Shown: positions 48,646-55,843, numbered from the stretch's first letter. The stretch is DNA of 64,000 nucleotides from RH-AL1 sp964244495 (GCA_964244495.1 CAXTIU010000001.1:372001-436000), one strand, 5' to 3'. The notes: generated by a model from the letters alone, not told the origin. Numbers and translations: made by a program.

Positions 48646-48882
48646 TCAGGTTAGCGCTTCAGCCTTTCCTTTGAAAGCGATTCCCAATGCTTCGCCGTCT
48701 AAGAAGGCAATCCCTTGCCGCTCCAACGCAGCTTTCATGGCTGCCAGAGTGGCCGCGATCGGCACGCGCCGACCCGCTTCAAAATCTCGCACCGTCGAGT
48801 TCGACACGCTCGCGGCGCTGGCAAGAGCGTCCTGCGACAGGTTCAGCCACGCGCGAGCGGCTCGACATTGTTCCGCAATCAT
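48646..48882 (-). CDS. XRE-family helix-turn-helix regulator
   Basis: 78 residues. A HTH domain (CRAARAWLNLSQDALASAASVSNSTVRDFEAGRRVPI) fills residues 6-45, followed by a short tail ending FKGKAEALT. It is of the short Xre type found in alphaproteobacterial phages and islands, probably a dimeric repressor. A palindrome lies upstream at 48966-48984. A 5'-truncated duplicate sits at 51761-51952. Confidence 0.85.
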   Translation of the reverse strand: MIAEQCRAARAWLNLSQDALASAASVSNSTVRDFEAGRRVPIAATLAAMKAALERQGIAFLDGEALGIAFKGKAEALT

Positions 48883-48965
48883 ACGAACCCGATAGAGCGC
48901 GTCACGAATTGCGTCAACGCCAACGATTTGCGATGACGTCGCTGTTTTCGACGCCTATCGCTGAC

Positions 48966-48984
48966 ACCAACGGAAACTGTTGGT
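48966..48984. promoter_or_regulatory. ACCAAC palindrome, candidate XRE operator
   Basis: ACCAAC-GGAAACT-GTTGGT is a perfect 6-bp inverted repeat between the XRE gene and the transposase. A related ACCAACGATAAACGTTG occurs in both copies of the 56-bp repeat. Confidence 0.45.
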
Positions 48985-48993
48985 CCTCAGCAC

Positions 48994-49950
48994 GTGCAAC
49001 ACTTCCTCCTCTCCAAAGCCGCAAGGAGCCTGAGCCTAGCTCGGGTGGCCCGGCTTTCGGACGACGAGGCGCACGATTGCTTCCGCATGATCCGCTGGAC
49101 CGAGACCAAGGGCGAAGCGGTTTGCCCGAAGTGTGGTTGCCTCTCGACCTACCAGCTCGCGACCACGAAGCGTTGGAAGTGCCGGGGTTGCCAACACCAG
49201 TTCACGGTCACGTCCGGCACCATCTTCGCCAGCCGCAAGCTGCCCATCCGCACGCTGCTCCTTGCCGTCGCGATTTTTTGCAACGGCGCCAAAGGCCATA
49301 GCGCCTTGCAGCTCTCCCGCGACCTGGACGTGCAATACAAGACGGCCTTCGTGCTGAGCCACAAGCTCCGCGAGGGCATCGCGACCGAGACGGCCGACGC
49401 GACCTTGTCCGGCACCGTGGAAGTCGATGGTGCCTACTTCGGCGGCCACGTGAAGCCAGCGAACTACAAGGCCAACCGGGTCAATCGTCGCAAGGCCGAG
49501 AACCAAACCGGCAAGCGCCAGGTCGTCGTGGTCATGCGCGAGCGCAAAGGCATCGTGCTCCCCTTCGTCTTCAAGAGCGAAGCGCATGGCATCCAGGCGA
49601 TCGGCGCCCGCGTGGCGCCCGGCTCGACCATCCACGCCGACGAAGCGCGCGGCTGGGACGGCTTGCATGACCGCTATCTGACGAAGCGGATCGACCATAG
49701 CCAGTGCTACAGCGACGGTGAGGCTTGCACGAACCAAGCGGAAAGCTTCTTCAGTCGGCTACGCCGCGCGGAGATCGGCACCCATCATCATATCAGCGGG
49801 CGCTACCTCTACGCCTACGCTGGTGAGATGGCTTGGCGAGAGAACAACCGCCGGGTGTCGAACGGCGCTCGGTACCTCGGCGTCACGGCGGCTGCGTTGA
49901 ATGCGCCGGTGTCCCGGACGTGGAAGGGGTACTGGCAGCGTCAATCTTGA
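48994..49950 (+). mobile_element. IS1595-family (ISXO2-like) transposase gene
   Basis: 318 residues, full length. A zinc ribbon (CPKCGC ... CRGCQHQF, residues 48-67) is followed by the DDE-type core: VEVDGAYFGG, IHADEARGWDGL and NQAESFFSRLRRAEIG. The reading frame is intact. No matching terminal inverted repeats or target duplication could be found in the 110 bases on either side, so it may be a stranded or phage-adopted copy. Its 3' end overlaps the convergent membrane-protein gene by 10 nt. Confidence 0.88.
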
Positions 49951-51002
49951 GAACGCTGTTGCTGCGGTGTGTAGGCCGAAATAATCCTTGCATCCCTCAT
50001 TTCACCACCGACACGACGCCCTGATATTTGAACGCTCACTGTCGATTTCGACCATTCTGCTCTTTGTATGACGCGCCCATACCGCGCGCTAGAAAGTCTT
50101 TCTTCTAAATCAGCGTTAAATGTCTCTCCAGTTTGGATATTCCGGAGAAGGACGCTGAAGCCGTACTCTGTTGTGCTATCAACTCCGTCAACTTTATAAA
50201 GCGCTCTAAATCTAACATCCTCAGACGCACGCCTTGTCGACTTTGTTATTTCTTTAATCTGATCCTTGGAAATGCTCCTACCTTGAATCGTTAAGCCGTC
50301 GGCTCGATAAGATTGGCGCATCACTGAGTCAAAACCTGCGTTGCTTTCCGCATTCACGATGCAAGCGCCTTTGGATTTCGATAGGGCTTCGGCAAATATC
50401 TTAAACTTTTCCGCCTCGCTGTCGGCGTACTTCGCCGCGAGTTGCTGCAACCCCATCTCTCTCTCATTGTCACTACGATGCGTTTGAGCATCCTCTACGT
50501 CCTTCTTTGTTTCCTTGATGTGATCAAGGTACTTCGGAACGACAAAGGTGCTTGCAAAGCACAGAGCGATGAATAAAACAATAATTGTTTTCTGCGTAGC
50601 ACCAAGTCCTCTCACAAGCGGTTGGGCTAGGCTTTCCAATGTATCTTTGATTGGGGCCTCAAAATCGCTACTCCCCCTTTTTACCTTGAATACAAGTTCA
50701 TATTCATCCTTTTCTTCATTTTTTAATCTAATAGTTCTTGCGTCCGCCTTTAGTAAATAGGCTATGGCATGATAGAAGTTGTTCTGTAGGTCGACTAAGC
50801 CTTTCATTACTGATGGCAAGGCAGTTTGATCGAACTTATTTCCGGTAAAAGACAGTCCTACAATGGCCCAATCGGCTTTTGTAAAGTCTAGAACTATGTC
50901 ATTCCCCGACAATTCCCCAGACAGAAGAAGGCTTAGAACCTCCCAAGCAACATCTTCTGTTGTAACAGAAACCACTCTGGGCGCTGGCGCATCTGCGGGC
51001 AT
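49941..51002 (-). CDS. low-GC single-pass membrane protein, unknown function
   Basis: 353 residues. An N-terminal soluble domain (about 1-135; VLDFTKADWAIVGLSFTGNKF, NNFYHAIAYLLKADARTIRL) precedes one membrane helix (139-157, TIIVLFIALCFASTFVVPKYL), a charged coiled stretch and a C-terminal domain of about 150 residues. Base composition is far more AT-rich than the host, and codon use differs. I recognise no family. It could be a superinfection-exclusion or defence protein carried by the element, judged only from context. The last residues may be altered by the adjacent transposase insertion. Confidence 0.75.
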   Translation of the reverse strand: MPADAPAPRVVSVTTEDVAWEVLSLLLSGELSGNDIVLDFTKADWAIVGLSFTGNKFDQTALPSVMKGLVDLQNNFYHAIAYLLKADARTIRLKNEEKDEYELVFKVKRGSSDFEAPIKDTLESLAQPLVRGLGATQKTIIVLFIALCFASTFVVPKYLDHIKETKKDVEDAQTHRSDNEREMGLQQLAAKYADSEAEKFKIFAEALSKSKGACIVNAESNAGFDSVMRQSYRADGLTIQGRSISKDQIKEITKSTRRASEDVRFRALYKVDGVDSTTEYGFSVLLRNIQTGETFNADLEERLSSARYGRVIQRAEWSKSTVSVQISGRRVGGEMRDARIISAYTPQQQRSQD

Positions 51003-51096
51003 ATGCTTTTCTCTATAAGAACCTCATCTCCTTTACGGCGGCGATCACATTCGGACCAACGAATCGTACGGGCTCAAATAATCGCAGTTGAAATGA

Positions 51097-51246
51097 TTAA
51101 CGAGTGACACAAAGTCGCCACACTGCCTGCCAAAGCCCCTCCTTCGCTTGGTTGACCTGACCAGCCCGCGTTTGCTCCCGTAACGCCTTCACGCGTCGGG
51201 CACGGTCCGTTATCAGCTTGCGCCGCGCTTTCACGCCATCCGCCAT
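51097..51246 (-). pseudogene. duplicated C-terminal fragment of the upstream gene
   Basis: 49 residues (KARRKLITDRARRVKALREQ, then EGLWQAVWRL) that align with the end of the 154-residue protein encoded just upstream (DARDRKLMTDHTRCVSKALR, then LGRVVWRM). It overlaps that gene's end by 16 nt in another frame. It is either a tandem partial duplication in decay or a short expressed winged-helix piece. Confidence 0.5.
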
Positions 51247-51695
51247 ACGACCCTGCCGAGGTCGTCCGTAGCCCGCTTTACGCGCCCTTGCTGCGTCAGC
51301 ACCCGCAGGGCCTTCGACACGCACCGAGTGTGATCCGTCATCAGCTTGCGGTCCCGTGCGTCCGTACCCGCGAGGGAAAGGATGTTTTCAGCGATCCGAC
51401 GGCTCGTCATGTCGGAACGCGCGTCGCGCAACGTGTCCACGATCCCGCGCGTCAACTCGCCGGTGCCGAACAACACCTCCCGCTTCCGGCGGGGCATGGT
51501 GGCGTCTAGGTCGCCTTCGTAACCGAGGGAGAGAAGCACCCGGTCCAAGGCGGCCACGTCGTTCTTGATCTCCGCCGTACGATCGCGAAGCTTCATCGCT
51601 TCCCCGAACAGGTCAGACCGCTTGGTGAGCAAGGCCGTTATGGTGAGGTCGAAGCTCTCGGCTCGGGAGCGGCGGACGGGTACGGGCTCGGTCAT
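51231..51695 (-). CDS. phage/island protein, coiled coil plus winged-helix-like domain
   Basis: 154 residues. The N-terminal helical part (ALLTKRSDLFGEAMKLRDRTAEIKNDVAALDRVL) predicts a coiled coil. The C-terminal part (TSRRIAENILSLAGT, TRCVSKALRVLTQQGRVKRA) looks like a winged helix. A similar layout is seen in the 163-residue protein at 52258-52749. Such pairs are common in alphaproteobacterial islands and are unnamed. The 56-bp repeat lies immediately upstream. Confidence 0.65.
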   Translation of the reverse strand: MTEPVPVRRSRAESFDLTITALLTKRSDLFGEAMKLRDRTAEIKNDVAALDRVLLSLGYEGDLDATMPRRKREVLFGTGELTRGIVDTLRDARSDMTSRRIAENILSLAGTDARDRKLMTDHTRCVSKALRVLTQQGRVKRATDDLGRVVWRMA

Positions 51696-51700
51696 CCCAT

Positions 51701-51757
51701 CATCCTACACCAACGATAAACGTTGACATAGCCGGGGAAGCTGGTACGTTTGCTACC
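51701..51757. repeat. 56-bp direct repeat, copy 1 (operator and promoter)
   Basis: 51701-51756 is identical to 53131-53186. It contains CAACG-ATAAA-CGTTG, a TTGACA (51723) with TACGTT 16 nt later, reading rightward, and the GGTACGTTTGCTACC motif. Here it reads into the truncated XRE copy. Confidence 0.8.
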
Positions 51758-51760
51758 TAA

Positions 51761-51952
51761 TGGAGCGCTCTTGCCAGCGCCGCGACCGTCTCGAACTCGA
51801 CGGTGCGGGACTTTGAGGCTGGGCGGCGCGTGCCGATCGCGGCCACTCTCTCAGCCATGAAAGCTGCTTTGGAACGGCAAGGAATTGTTTTCGTGGACGA
51901 TGGCGCCGCAAAAGGGATCTCATCAAAGACGCTGTCGATAAGCAAGGGTTGA
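51761..51952 (+). pseudogene. 5'-truncated duplicate of the XRE regulator
   Basis: From position 51767 the translation runs ALASAATVSNSTVRDFEAGRR and on to MKAALERQGIVFVDD, nearly the same as residues 19-60 of the XRE protein encoded at 48646-48882. DNA identity is high. A TAA stands just before it in frame and the first HTH helix is missing, so it cannot make a working DNA-binding domain. The tail diverges after the shared part. Confidence 0.75.
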
Positions 51953-52001
51953 GCGTTCGCGGTCGCTGGACGGCTTGCCCACGCGCGCGTAAGATATGAG
52001 G

Positions 52002-52075
52002 TGGAAACGACCCGACTTGAACGGGCATCCTCTGACTTAGCCGGCCAGTGCTCTTTCCAGTTGAGCTACGTTTCC
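52002..52075 (-). tRNA. element-encoded tRNA with anticodon GCT and G33
   Basis: A full cloverleaf is seen: acceptor GGAAACG/CGTTTCC, D-stem GCTC/GAGC with GG in the loop, anticodon stem CTGGC/GTCAG, variable loop AGGAT, and T-arm with TTCAAGT. The discriminator is A, followed by CCT rather than CCA. The anticodon loop is CGGCTAA. This equals the serine GCT loop CTGCTAA with U33 changed to G, but the molecule lacks the long variable arm of tRNA-Ser. Charging identity is therefore unclear. Confidence 0.7.
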
Positions 52076-52078
52076 AGG

Positions 52079-52146
52079 TGGAGGTAGAGGGACTTGCGCC
52101 CTCGGGGCGTTGGATGGAAAGCCGCACCCCACACTATGTTACCCCC
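52079..52146 (-). ncRNA. 68-nt tRNA-like RNA, copy 2
   Basis: The acceptor is GGGGGTA/TACCTCC with A following, and the T-like arm GAGGG-CGCAAGT-CCCTC is unchanged from copy 1. The mini-hairpin is ACA-TAG-TGT and the central stem GGGG/CCCC. Each change from copy 1 keeps the pair. The 3' end (A-CCT) is directly followed by the tRNA at 52075, so both are probably on one transcript. Confidence 0.55.
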
Positions 52147-52158
52147 GCTAAAATCCAG

Positions 52159-52186
52159 GGGCTTAGACGTTAGCGCGTCTAAGCCC
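52159..52186. terminator. strong hairpin between 163-residue gene and tRNA-like RNA
   Basis: GGGCTTAGACG-TTAGCG-CGTCTAAGCCC, a perfect 11-bp stem followed by TTT on the plus strand. It can end rightward transcription from the XRE remnant. On the minus strand it separates the 52258-52749 gene from the RNAs. Confidence 0.7.
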
Positions 52187-52257
52187 TTTGGCTGTGGTGA
52201 AGTGACGATCGATATGCATACGCAGTCTCACTCTTACTTCTACTAATCCGATAGACA

Positions 52258-52749
52258 TCATTGCGCGGTCATGGGCATCTCTTTTGTTGCCCTCAAACCC
52301 GTTCCGAAAAGGTTGTCGTCCGTTGTTTCGGAACGACAAAATCTGCCATCGGGCAGCTTCCTGATTTTGTCGCCCGTCGCGATATTTTGCAGGGTCATGT
52401 TGAAGGCGCGGCCGTTCTCTTCAAAGCCCGCAGCCCTCGCCTCCGCCTGAAGCCAATCCTTATCAAGCGGCTCGTCGGACTGCTTGACGGTCGCGACTAG
52501 AAAATCTCGAAGGGTCATCAGGGGCGGGAGCGGAGAAGCCTTCACCTGTCCACCGACCGAAGCCGCACGCTGTTCTTCAATCGCTAGCATCGTCTCTAGC
52601 GTCGTCTTCTCCTTCTCAAGATCAGCTAGGACGCTGCGCCGCTCGCGATGAAGCTGGTCAAGCTTGATGTCGAAATCATGCATGGCGTCGGCGTATCGCG
52701 CCATGACACTCGCCCTCCTAGCTCTCAGGTCTTCCCGTATGTCGCGCAT
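52258..52749 (-). CDS. island protein, coiled coil plus winged-helix-like domain
   Basis: 163 residues. A long N-terminal coiled coil (residues 5-60: DFDIKLDQLHRERRSVLADL and following) precedes a compact helical part (TLRDFLVATVKQSDEPLDKDW, FNMTLQNIATGDKIRKLPDGR) typical of a winged helix reading small domains. The layout resembles the 154-residue protein 600 nt away, though similarity is weak. The gap 52750-52934 holds nothing recognisable. Confidence 0.6.
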   Translation of the reverse strand: MRDIREDLRARRASVMARYADAMHDFDIKLDQLHRERRSVLADLEKEKTTLETMLAIEEQRAASVGGQVKASPLPPLMTLRDFLVATVKQSDEPLDKDWLQAEARAAGFEENGRAFNMTLQNIATGDKIRKLPDGRFCRSETTDDNLFGTGLRATKEMPMTAQ

Positions 52750-52934
52750 GCCCCAGCCTCCAATGCTCCCATTGAGCGGCGATTCATCCCAAATGGCAAG
52801 TCGTGGCTATGCCATTGCAGTGGACGGCTGTGGATTAACCGCAGGCCATGGTTAACAGCCGAAGCACGACTCTGGTCCGGTTAACGGGGAGCGATGTGGT
52901 TGCGGGTCGTGGGTGGGCGGGATTAGGCTTGGCC

Positions 52935-53117
52935 ATGACGACGCGGAAGAAGTTCTTGATCGCTGGCGCGGCCCTCATAGCAGCGCTCGCCGTGGCGATA
53001 CCGAACCGCTACGCGCTTCAACTCTCTCAAAGCAACACGATCGCTTGGCGCTTGGATCGATGGACCGGCAACATCGTCGCCTGTGGTCCGACCAAGTGTT
53101 TCGGCACGCTGCCTTAG
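52935..53117 (+). CDS. small membrane or secreted protein
   Basis: 60 residues. A basic start (MTTRKKF) and one hydrophobic segment (LIAGAALIAALAVAIP) are followed by a short polar domain with two Cys (VACGPTKCFG). It could be a periplasmic peptide tethered by an uncleaved signal. It ends just before copy 2 of the 56-bp repeat. Confidence 0.5.
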   Translation: MTTRKKFLIAGAALIAALAVAIPNRYALQLSQSNTIAWRLDRWTGNIVACGPTKCFGTLP

Positions 53118-53130
53118 CAGGGCGCACCAC

Positions 53131-53187
53131 CATCCTACACCAACGATAAACGTTGACATAGCCGGGGAAGCTGGTACGTTTGCTACT
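53131..53187. repeat. 56-bp direct repeat, copy 2
   Basis: Identical to copy 1 over 56 bases (53131-53186), then TTAAT replaces CTAAT. No gene follows on the plus strand: 53190-53362 has no credible frame, so the promoter in this copy may drive an untranslated RNA or be inert. Confidence 0.8.
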
Positions 53188-53362
53188 TAATAGAAGGCAA
53201 CCCATACATTCTGCTAGGTAGGGAAATAGGGCACCTAAGCCAGCGTGGGCAACGAGCCTATCTGAGTACCCCTCAGAGGCGCCTTAGAGCGCTTACGACG
53301 ATAATTGGAGTTGAACTAGCGCAACATCGGCATCCTGCGGCGCGAACAACTGTCCTGCCGTT

Positions 53363-53797
53363 TCACGCCGCCTCCACGCCTATCACCAACCGTCGCCCGA
53401 GCGCGGCGAGGGCGGCGATCAGTGTCGTCATTTTGGTCGCGTGATCGGGGTCGAGGATGCGCCGCACTTCGCGCCCGTCCTTGCCCAGGCGCTCGCCGAG
53501 TTCGGCCTGGGTGATGTCGGCATCGCGGAATGCCTCCAACACCGCCAGCTTCGCCGCGACGTCGGCGTCGACGGACAGCATGACCTGCCCCGCCTTCGCC
53601 TTCGAGGCCTTCGGGAGCGGTCGCTTCATCTCGAAGATGGTGAGCAGCGCCACGCCGAGCGCGTCGCTGCCCATCGCGCGCGCATCGGCCTCGCCGTTGC
53701 CCTCGGTGATCACTTCCGGCACGTCGGGGAAGGTCACCACGAGGACGCCGGGGTTTTCGCCCGGCTCGAAGATCGCCGGGTACGTGAACAGTCGCAT
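53363..53797 (-). CDS. hicB: HicB-family antitoxin
   Basis: 144 residues. The N-terminal HicB fold (LFTYPAIFEPGENPGVLVVTFPDVPEVITEGNGEADA) is followed by a C-terminal HTH (FRDADITQAELGERLGKDGREVRRILD) that should bind the operator and silence the pair. It lies 35 nt downstream of hicA on the same strand. Confidence 0.88.
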   Translation of the reverse strand: MRLFTYPAIFEPGENPGVLVVTFPDVPEVITEGNGEADARAMGSDALGVALLTIFEMKRPLPKASKAKAGQVMLSVDADVAAKLAVLEAFRDADITQAELGERLGKDGREVRRILDPDHATKMTTLIAALAALGRRLVIGVEAA

Positions 53798-53832
53798 GGG
53801 TTCCTCCTTTGACGATGTGGACCGGTCCGGCC

Positions 53833-54030
53833 TCAGGTGAGGCCGAACTTCTTCCTGATCTTGCCGGCGGTGACCGGGTCGATCTCCCGGCTCGGGAGGA
53901 TGGTCACCTTCTCGCCCACGCGGACGATGCAGTGGCCGCCCTTGCCGCGCCCCTTGTCGACCGAGAAGGAGAAGCCTTTAGCCTTGGCGGTGTCGCGAAG
54001 CTCGTTGATGAAGCGATCCCGCTTGTCCAT
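53833..54030 (-). CDS. hicA: HicA-family mRNA interferase toxin
   Basis: 65 residues with a double-stranded-RNA-binding-like fold. The active His is in GRGKGGHCIVRVGEKVT and the C-terminus is EIDPVTAGKIRKKFGL. The ATG at 54030 gives the usual length. It cleaves mRNA when HicB is lost, stabilising the element or acting in defence. The hicA-hicB order with an operator upstream is standard. Confidence 0.88.
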   Translation of the reverse strand: MDKRDRFINELRDTAKAKGFSFSVDKGRGKGGHCIVRVGEKVTILPSREIDPVTAGKIRKKFGLT

Positions 54031-54062
54031 GGCCCTGGTTTCTCCGTCCGATAAAAAAAGGA

Positions 54063-54080
54063 TAGGACACTTGTGTCCTA
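54063..54080. promoter_or_regulatory. palindromic operator of hicAB
   Basis: TAGGACAC-TT-GTGTCCTA is a perfect 8-bp inverted repeat 33 nt upstream of hicA. A half-site TGTCCTA recurs at 54107-54113. HicB binding is expected and could also affect the divergent genes. Confidence 0.7.
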
Positions 54081-54177
54081 ATAGCAAGCACAGAATAGGC
54101 GCTAAATGTCCTATTTCTCGCTTGCGTTCGGCACCGCGTGGAGCGACAAAGGATCAACGAAGCGAACGGAGGTGGGC

Positions 54178-54333
54178 ATGGTCGAGTTCTTCATCAGCAC
54201 GCTGCGTGGCGGCTACCAGCTGCTCGCCGACGGCCTCGATCTCGGCACCTTCGACACCAAGGAGGCGGCGGCGGACTTCGCGGTGCGCTTTGCGCAGAAC
54301 CACGACGCGCCGGCCTACCGGCTGTTCTACTGA
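54178..54333 (+). CDS. small phage protein
   Basis: 51 residues (VEFFISTLRGGYQLLADGLDLGTFDTKEAAADFAVRFAQN), preceded by GGAGGTGGGC before the ATG. The sequence predicts a beta-beta-alpha fold. It is divergent from hicAB. The function is unknown. Confidence 0.6.
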   Translation: MVEFFISTLRGGYQLLADGLDLGTFDTKEAAADFAVRFAQNHDAPAYRLFY

Positions 54334-54351
54334 GATCGGGAGCGAGCGAGC

Positions 54352-54579
54352 ATGAAAGGGACCAGCAACGCGAACGACAAGGCAGGGGTTGTGCTGGAGG
54401 CAATCGCGCGCAAGCACCTCTTCCTGGAGACGTTGAGCACGCGCAACAGCAATCGCCTCGACTTCTCCGACCAAGCCGTCTGGTCGCTAGAGGCCGCGCT
54501 GCTCGCCGCCTACGAGGCAGGGCTGGCGGCTCGGAACGGGCGGCCCCATCAGGTGGCGGGCTCGCTGACGGTGAACTGA
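54352..54579 (+). CDS. DUF6900-like small protein
   Basis: 75 residues. EAIARKHLFLETLSTRNSNRLDFSDQAVWSLEAALLAAYEAG matches the pattern I recall for DUF6900 proteins of plasmids and phages. Its role is unknown. It lies 18 nt after the previous gene and is followed by a strong terminator. Confidence 0.65.
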   Translation: MKGTSNANDKAGVVLEAIARKHLFLETLSTRNSNRLDFSDQAVWSLEAALLAAYEAGLAARNGRPHQVAGSLTVN

Positions 54580-54611
54580 CGAGGGCAGTTCCGGGCTCTA
54601 GACGCGAAAGA

Positions 54612-54639
54612 GCCCCGTCTCGCCGAAGCGAGACGGGGC
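54612..54639. terminator. terminator after DUF6900-like gene
   Basis: GCCCCGTCTCG-CCGAAG-CGAGACGGGGC, a perfect 11-bp stem 32 nt after the stop. It marks the boundary between the left arm and the leftward late operon. Confidence 0.8.
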
Positions 54640-54734
54640 GAAGTCAGGGAGGAAACGCCCAGCGTGGGCGTGATCTGATTATGCAGGATCCATGCTTGCG
54701 CGGGGCTGTTCCCGCCGGCAGCCACTCGTCGCGT

Positions 54735-55250
54735 CTACCGCATTTCCACCATTGGATGCGCGCCGGATCCGAGATGGGCGTTCCAGACCACAAAGGTGAC
54801 GAAGAACCCGGCGGCGACGATGAAGCCGGTCGACACCCAGCGCGCGCGCGGCACCCTTCCCTCGACGGTGTTCGGCGCCCACAGGTGGAGGAGGACGCCG
54901 ACCAGGCCGACGGACATGATCGCCGTCTCCCAATCGGAGTTGAAGATGTCCGGCCACCCACCGTCACGCCCGACGAAGGAGATGAGCCGCTGCGCCAGCA
55001 TCGACAGCGCCACCAGGAAGATGCCGGAGCCGAGGTAGTCGCCCTTGGTCGGCACGCGGGCCGACAGGGCCGCGACGAGCACGGGCGAGTAGGCCACGCA
55101 CACGCCGGCGGTCGCCGAGGCAACGAGGCCGTTCAGCATCAGGATGAGGAACGGCGAGTCCGTCACGGCCGCCACTAGGGAGTATCCGGCGCCGTACAGC
55201 ACGAGGAAGCGGAGCAACAGGCCGTGTCGAAGGTCAGCCATCCGCGTCAT
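54735..55250 (-). CDS. phage membrane protein, four helices
   Basis: 171 residues with four hydrophobic segments (for example LLLRFLVLYGAGYSLVAAV and FIVAAGFFVTFVVW). It has the size and topology of phage holins or superinfection proteins. It overlaps the previous small gene by 17 nt. It is the last gene of the leftward operon. Confidence 0.6.
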   Translation of the reverse strand: MTRMADLRHGLLLRFLVLYGAGYSLVAAVTDSPFLILMLNGLVASATAGVCVAYSPVLVAALSARVPTKGDYLGSGIFLVALSMLAQRLISFVGRDGGWPDIFNSDWETAIMSVGLVGVLLHLWAPNTVEGRVPRARWVSTGFIVAAGFFVTFVVWNAHLGSGAHPMVEMR

Positions 55251-55458
55251 CGTGCTTTCCCATGCGTTTGAAGAGGTCGTTCATCGTCTCGCGCAGCGCG
55301 CGCTCGTGTGAGGCGTTGGCGGCGGCCGCCACCCGCCCATGCTCGGCGACCGCGGCGTCGACGTCACGGGCGATGAGGTCGATGGTCGTGGTGGACGCGT
55401 CCACCGACGAGTGCGGCTTGAAGAGGCGCCGGAGGATCGGTGCCAAGAACCGCATCAT
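55234..55458 (-). CDS. small phage protein
   Basis: 74 residues, starting MMRFLAPILRRLFKPHSS with GAGGAG upstream. A helical stretch (DLIARDVDAAVAEHGRVAAAANASHERALRETMND) predicts a coiled coil. It is tied by overlap to both neighbours. Confidence 0.5.
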   Translation of the reverse strand: MMRFLAPILRRLFKPHSSVDASTTTIDLIARDVDAAVAEHGRVAAAANASHERALRETMNDLFKRMGKHDDADG

Positions 55459-55817
55459 CGGCTCCTCGTCCGACGCGGGCCGAACGCCTCCTTCATCCAC
55501 TCCTTCACCGACGCGACCTCGTCCGCCAAGGTCGTCAGCATCCTCGTCAGGTCCTTGTCGCCTTGCCCGCGCGCCGCGATCGTCTCGGTTGCGGTGATCG
55601 TCACCTTCACCAGGGCGGTCGCATCCTGAAGCCGCTTCTCCTGCAGGGTCGCGATCTCCGCCCGCAGCGCCGCGTTCTCCGCCTCCTTGCCGGTCAACCG
55701 CTTGGACAGGAGCCAGCAGATCGCGCCAAGCAGAATGAGAACGAGCGCGTAGGCGCCCCAGCTCTTCAGAGCTTCCGCCCAAATGGATGGGGCGAGCGAC
55801 GTCATCGCGCTGTCCAT
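55455..55817 (-). CDS. phage protein with one membrane helix and coiled coil
   Basis: 120 residues. An N-terminal membrane helix (YALVLILLGAICWLLS) is followed by a long coiled coil (AENAALRAEIATLQEKRLQDA) and a basic end. The layout suits an inner-membrane lysis or holin-associated component. It overlaps the next gene by 4 nt. Confidence 0.55.
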   Translation of the reverse strand: MDSAMTSLAPSIWAEALKSWGAYALVLILLGAICWLLSKRLTGKEAENAALRAEIATLQEKRLQDATALVKVTITATETIAARGQGDKDLTRMLTTLADEVASVKEWMKEAFGPRRTRSR

Positions 55818-55843
55818 CGGTCATCTCCGTGCGCCTCGCTGGG

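Noticed and set aside
48883..50050. Terminal inverted repeats of the IS1595 element
   Set aside because: No matching ends were found within about 110 bases on either side, so IS borders are not annotated.
52002..52075. Amber-suppressor tRNA reading CTA as anticodon
   Set aside because: Putting CTA in the anticodon needs a stem TGGCC/TCAGA that does not pair. The CTGGC/GTCAG stem gives GCT.
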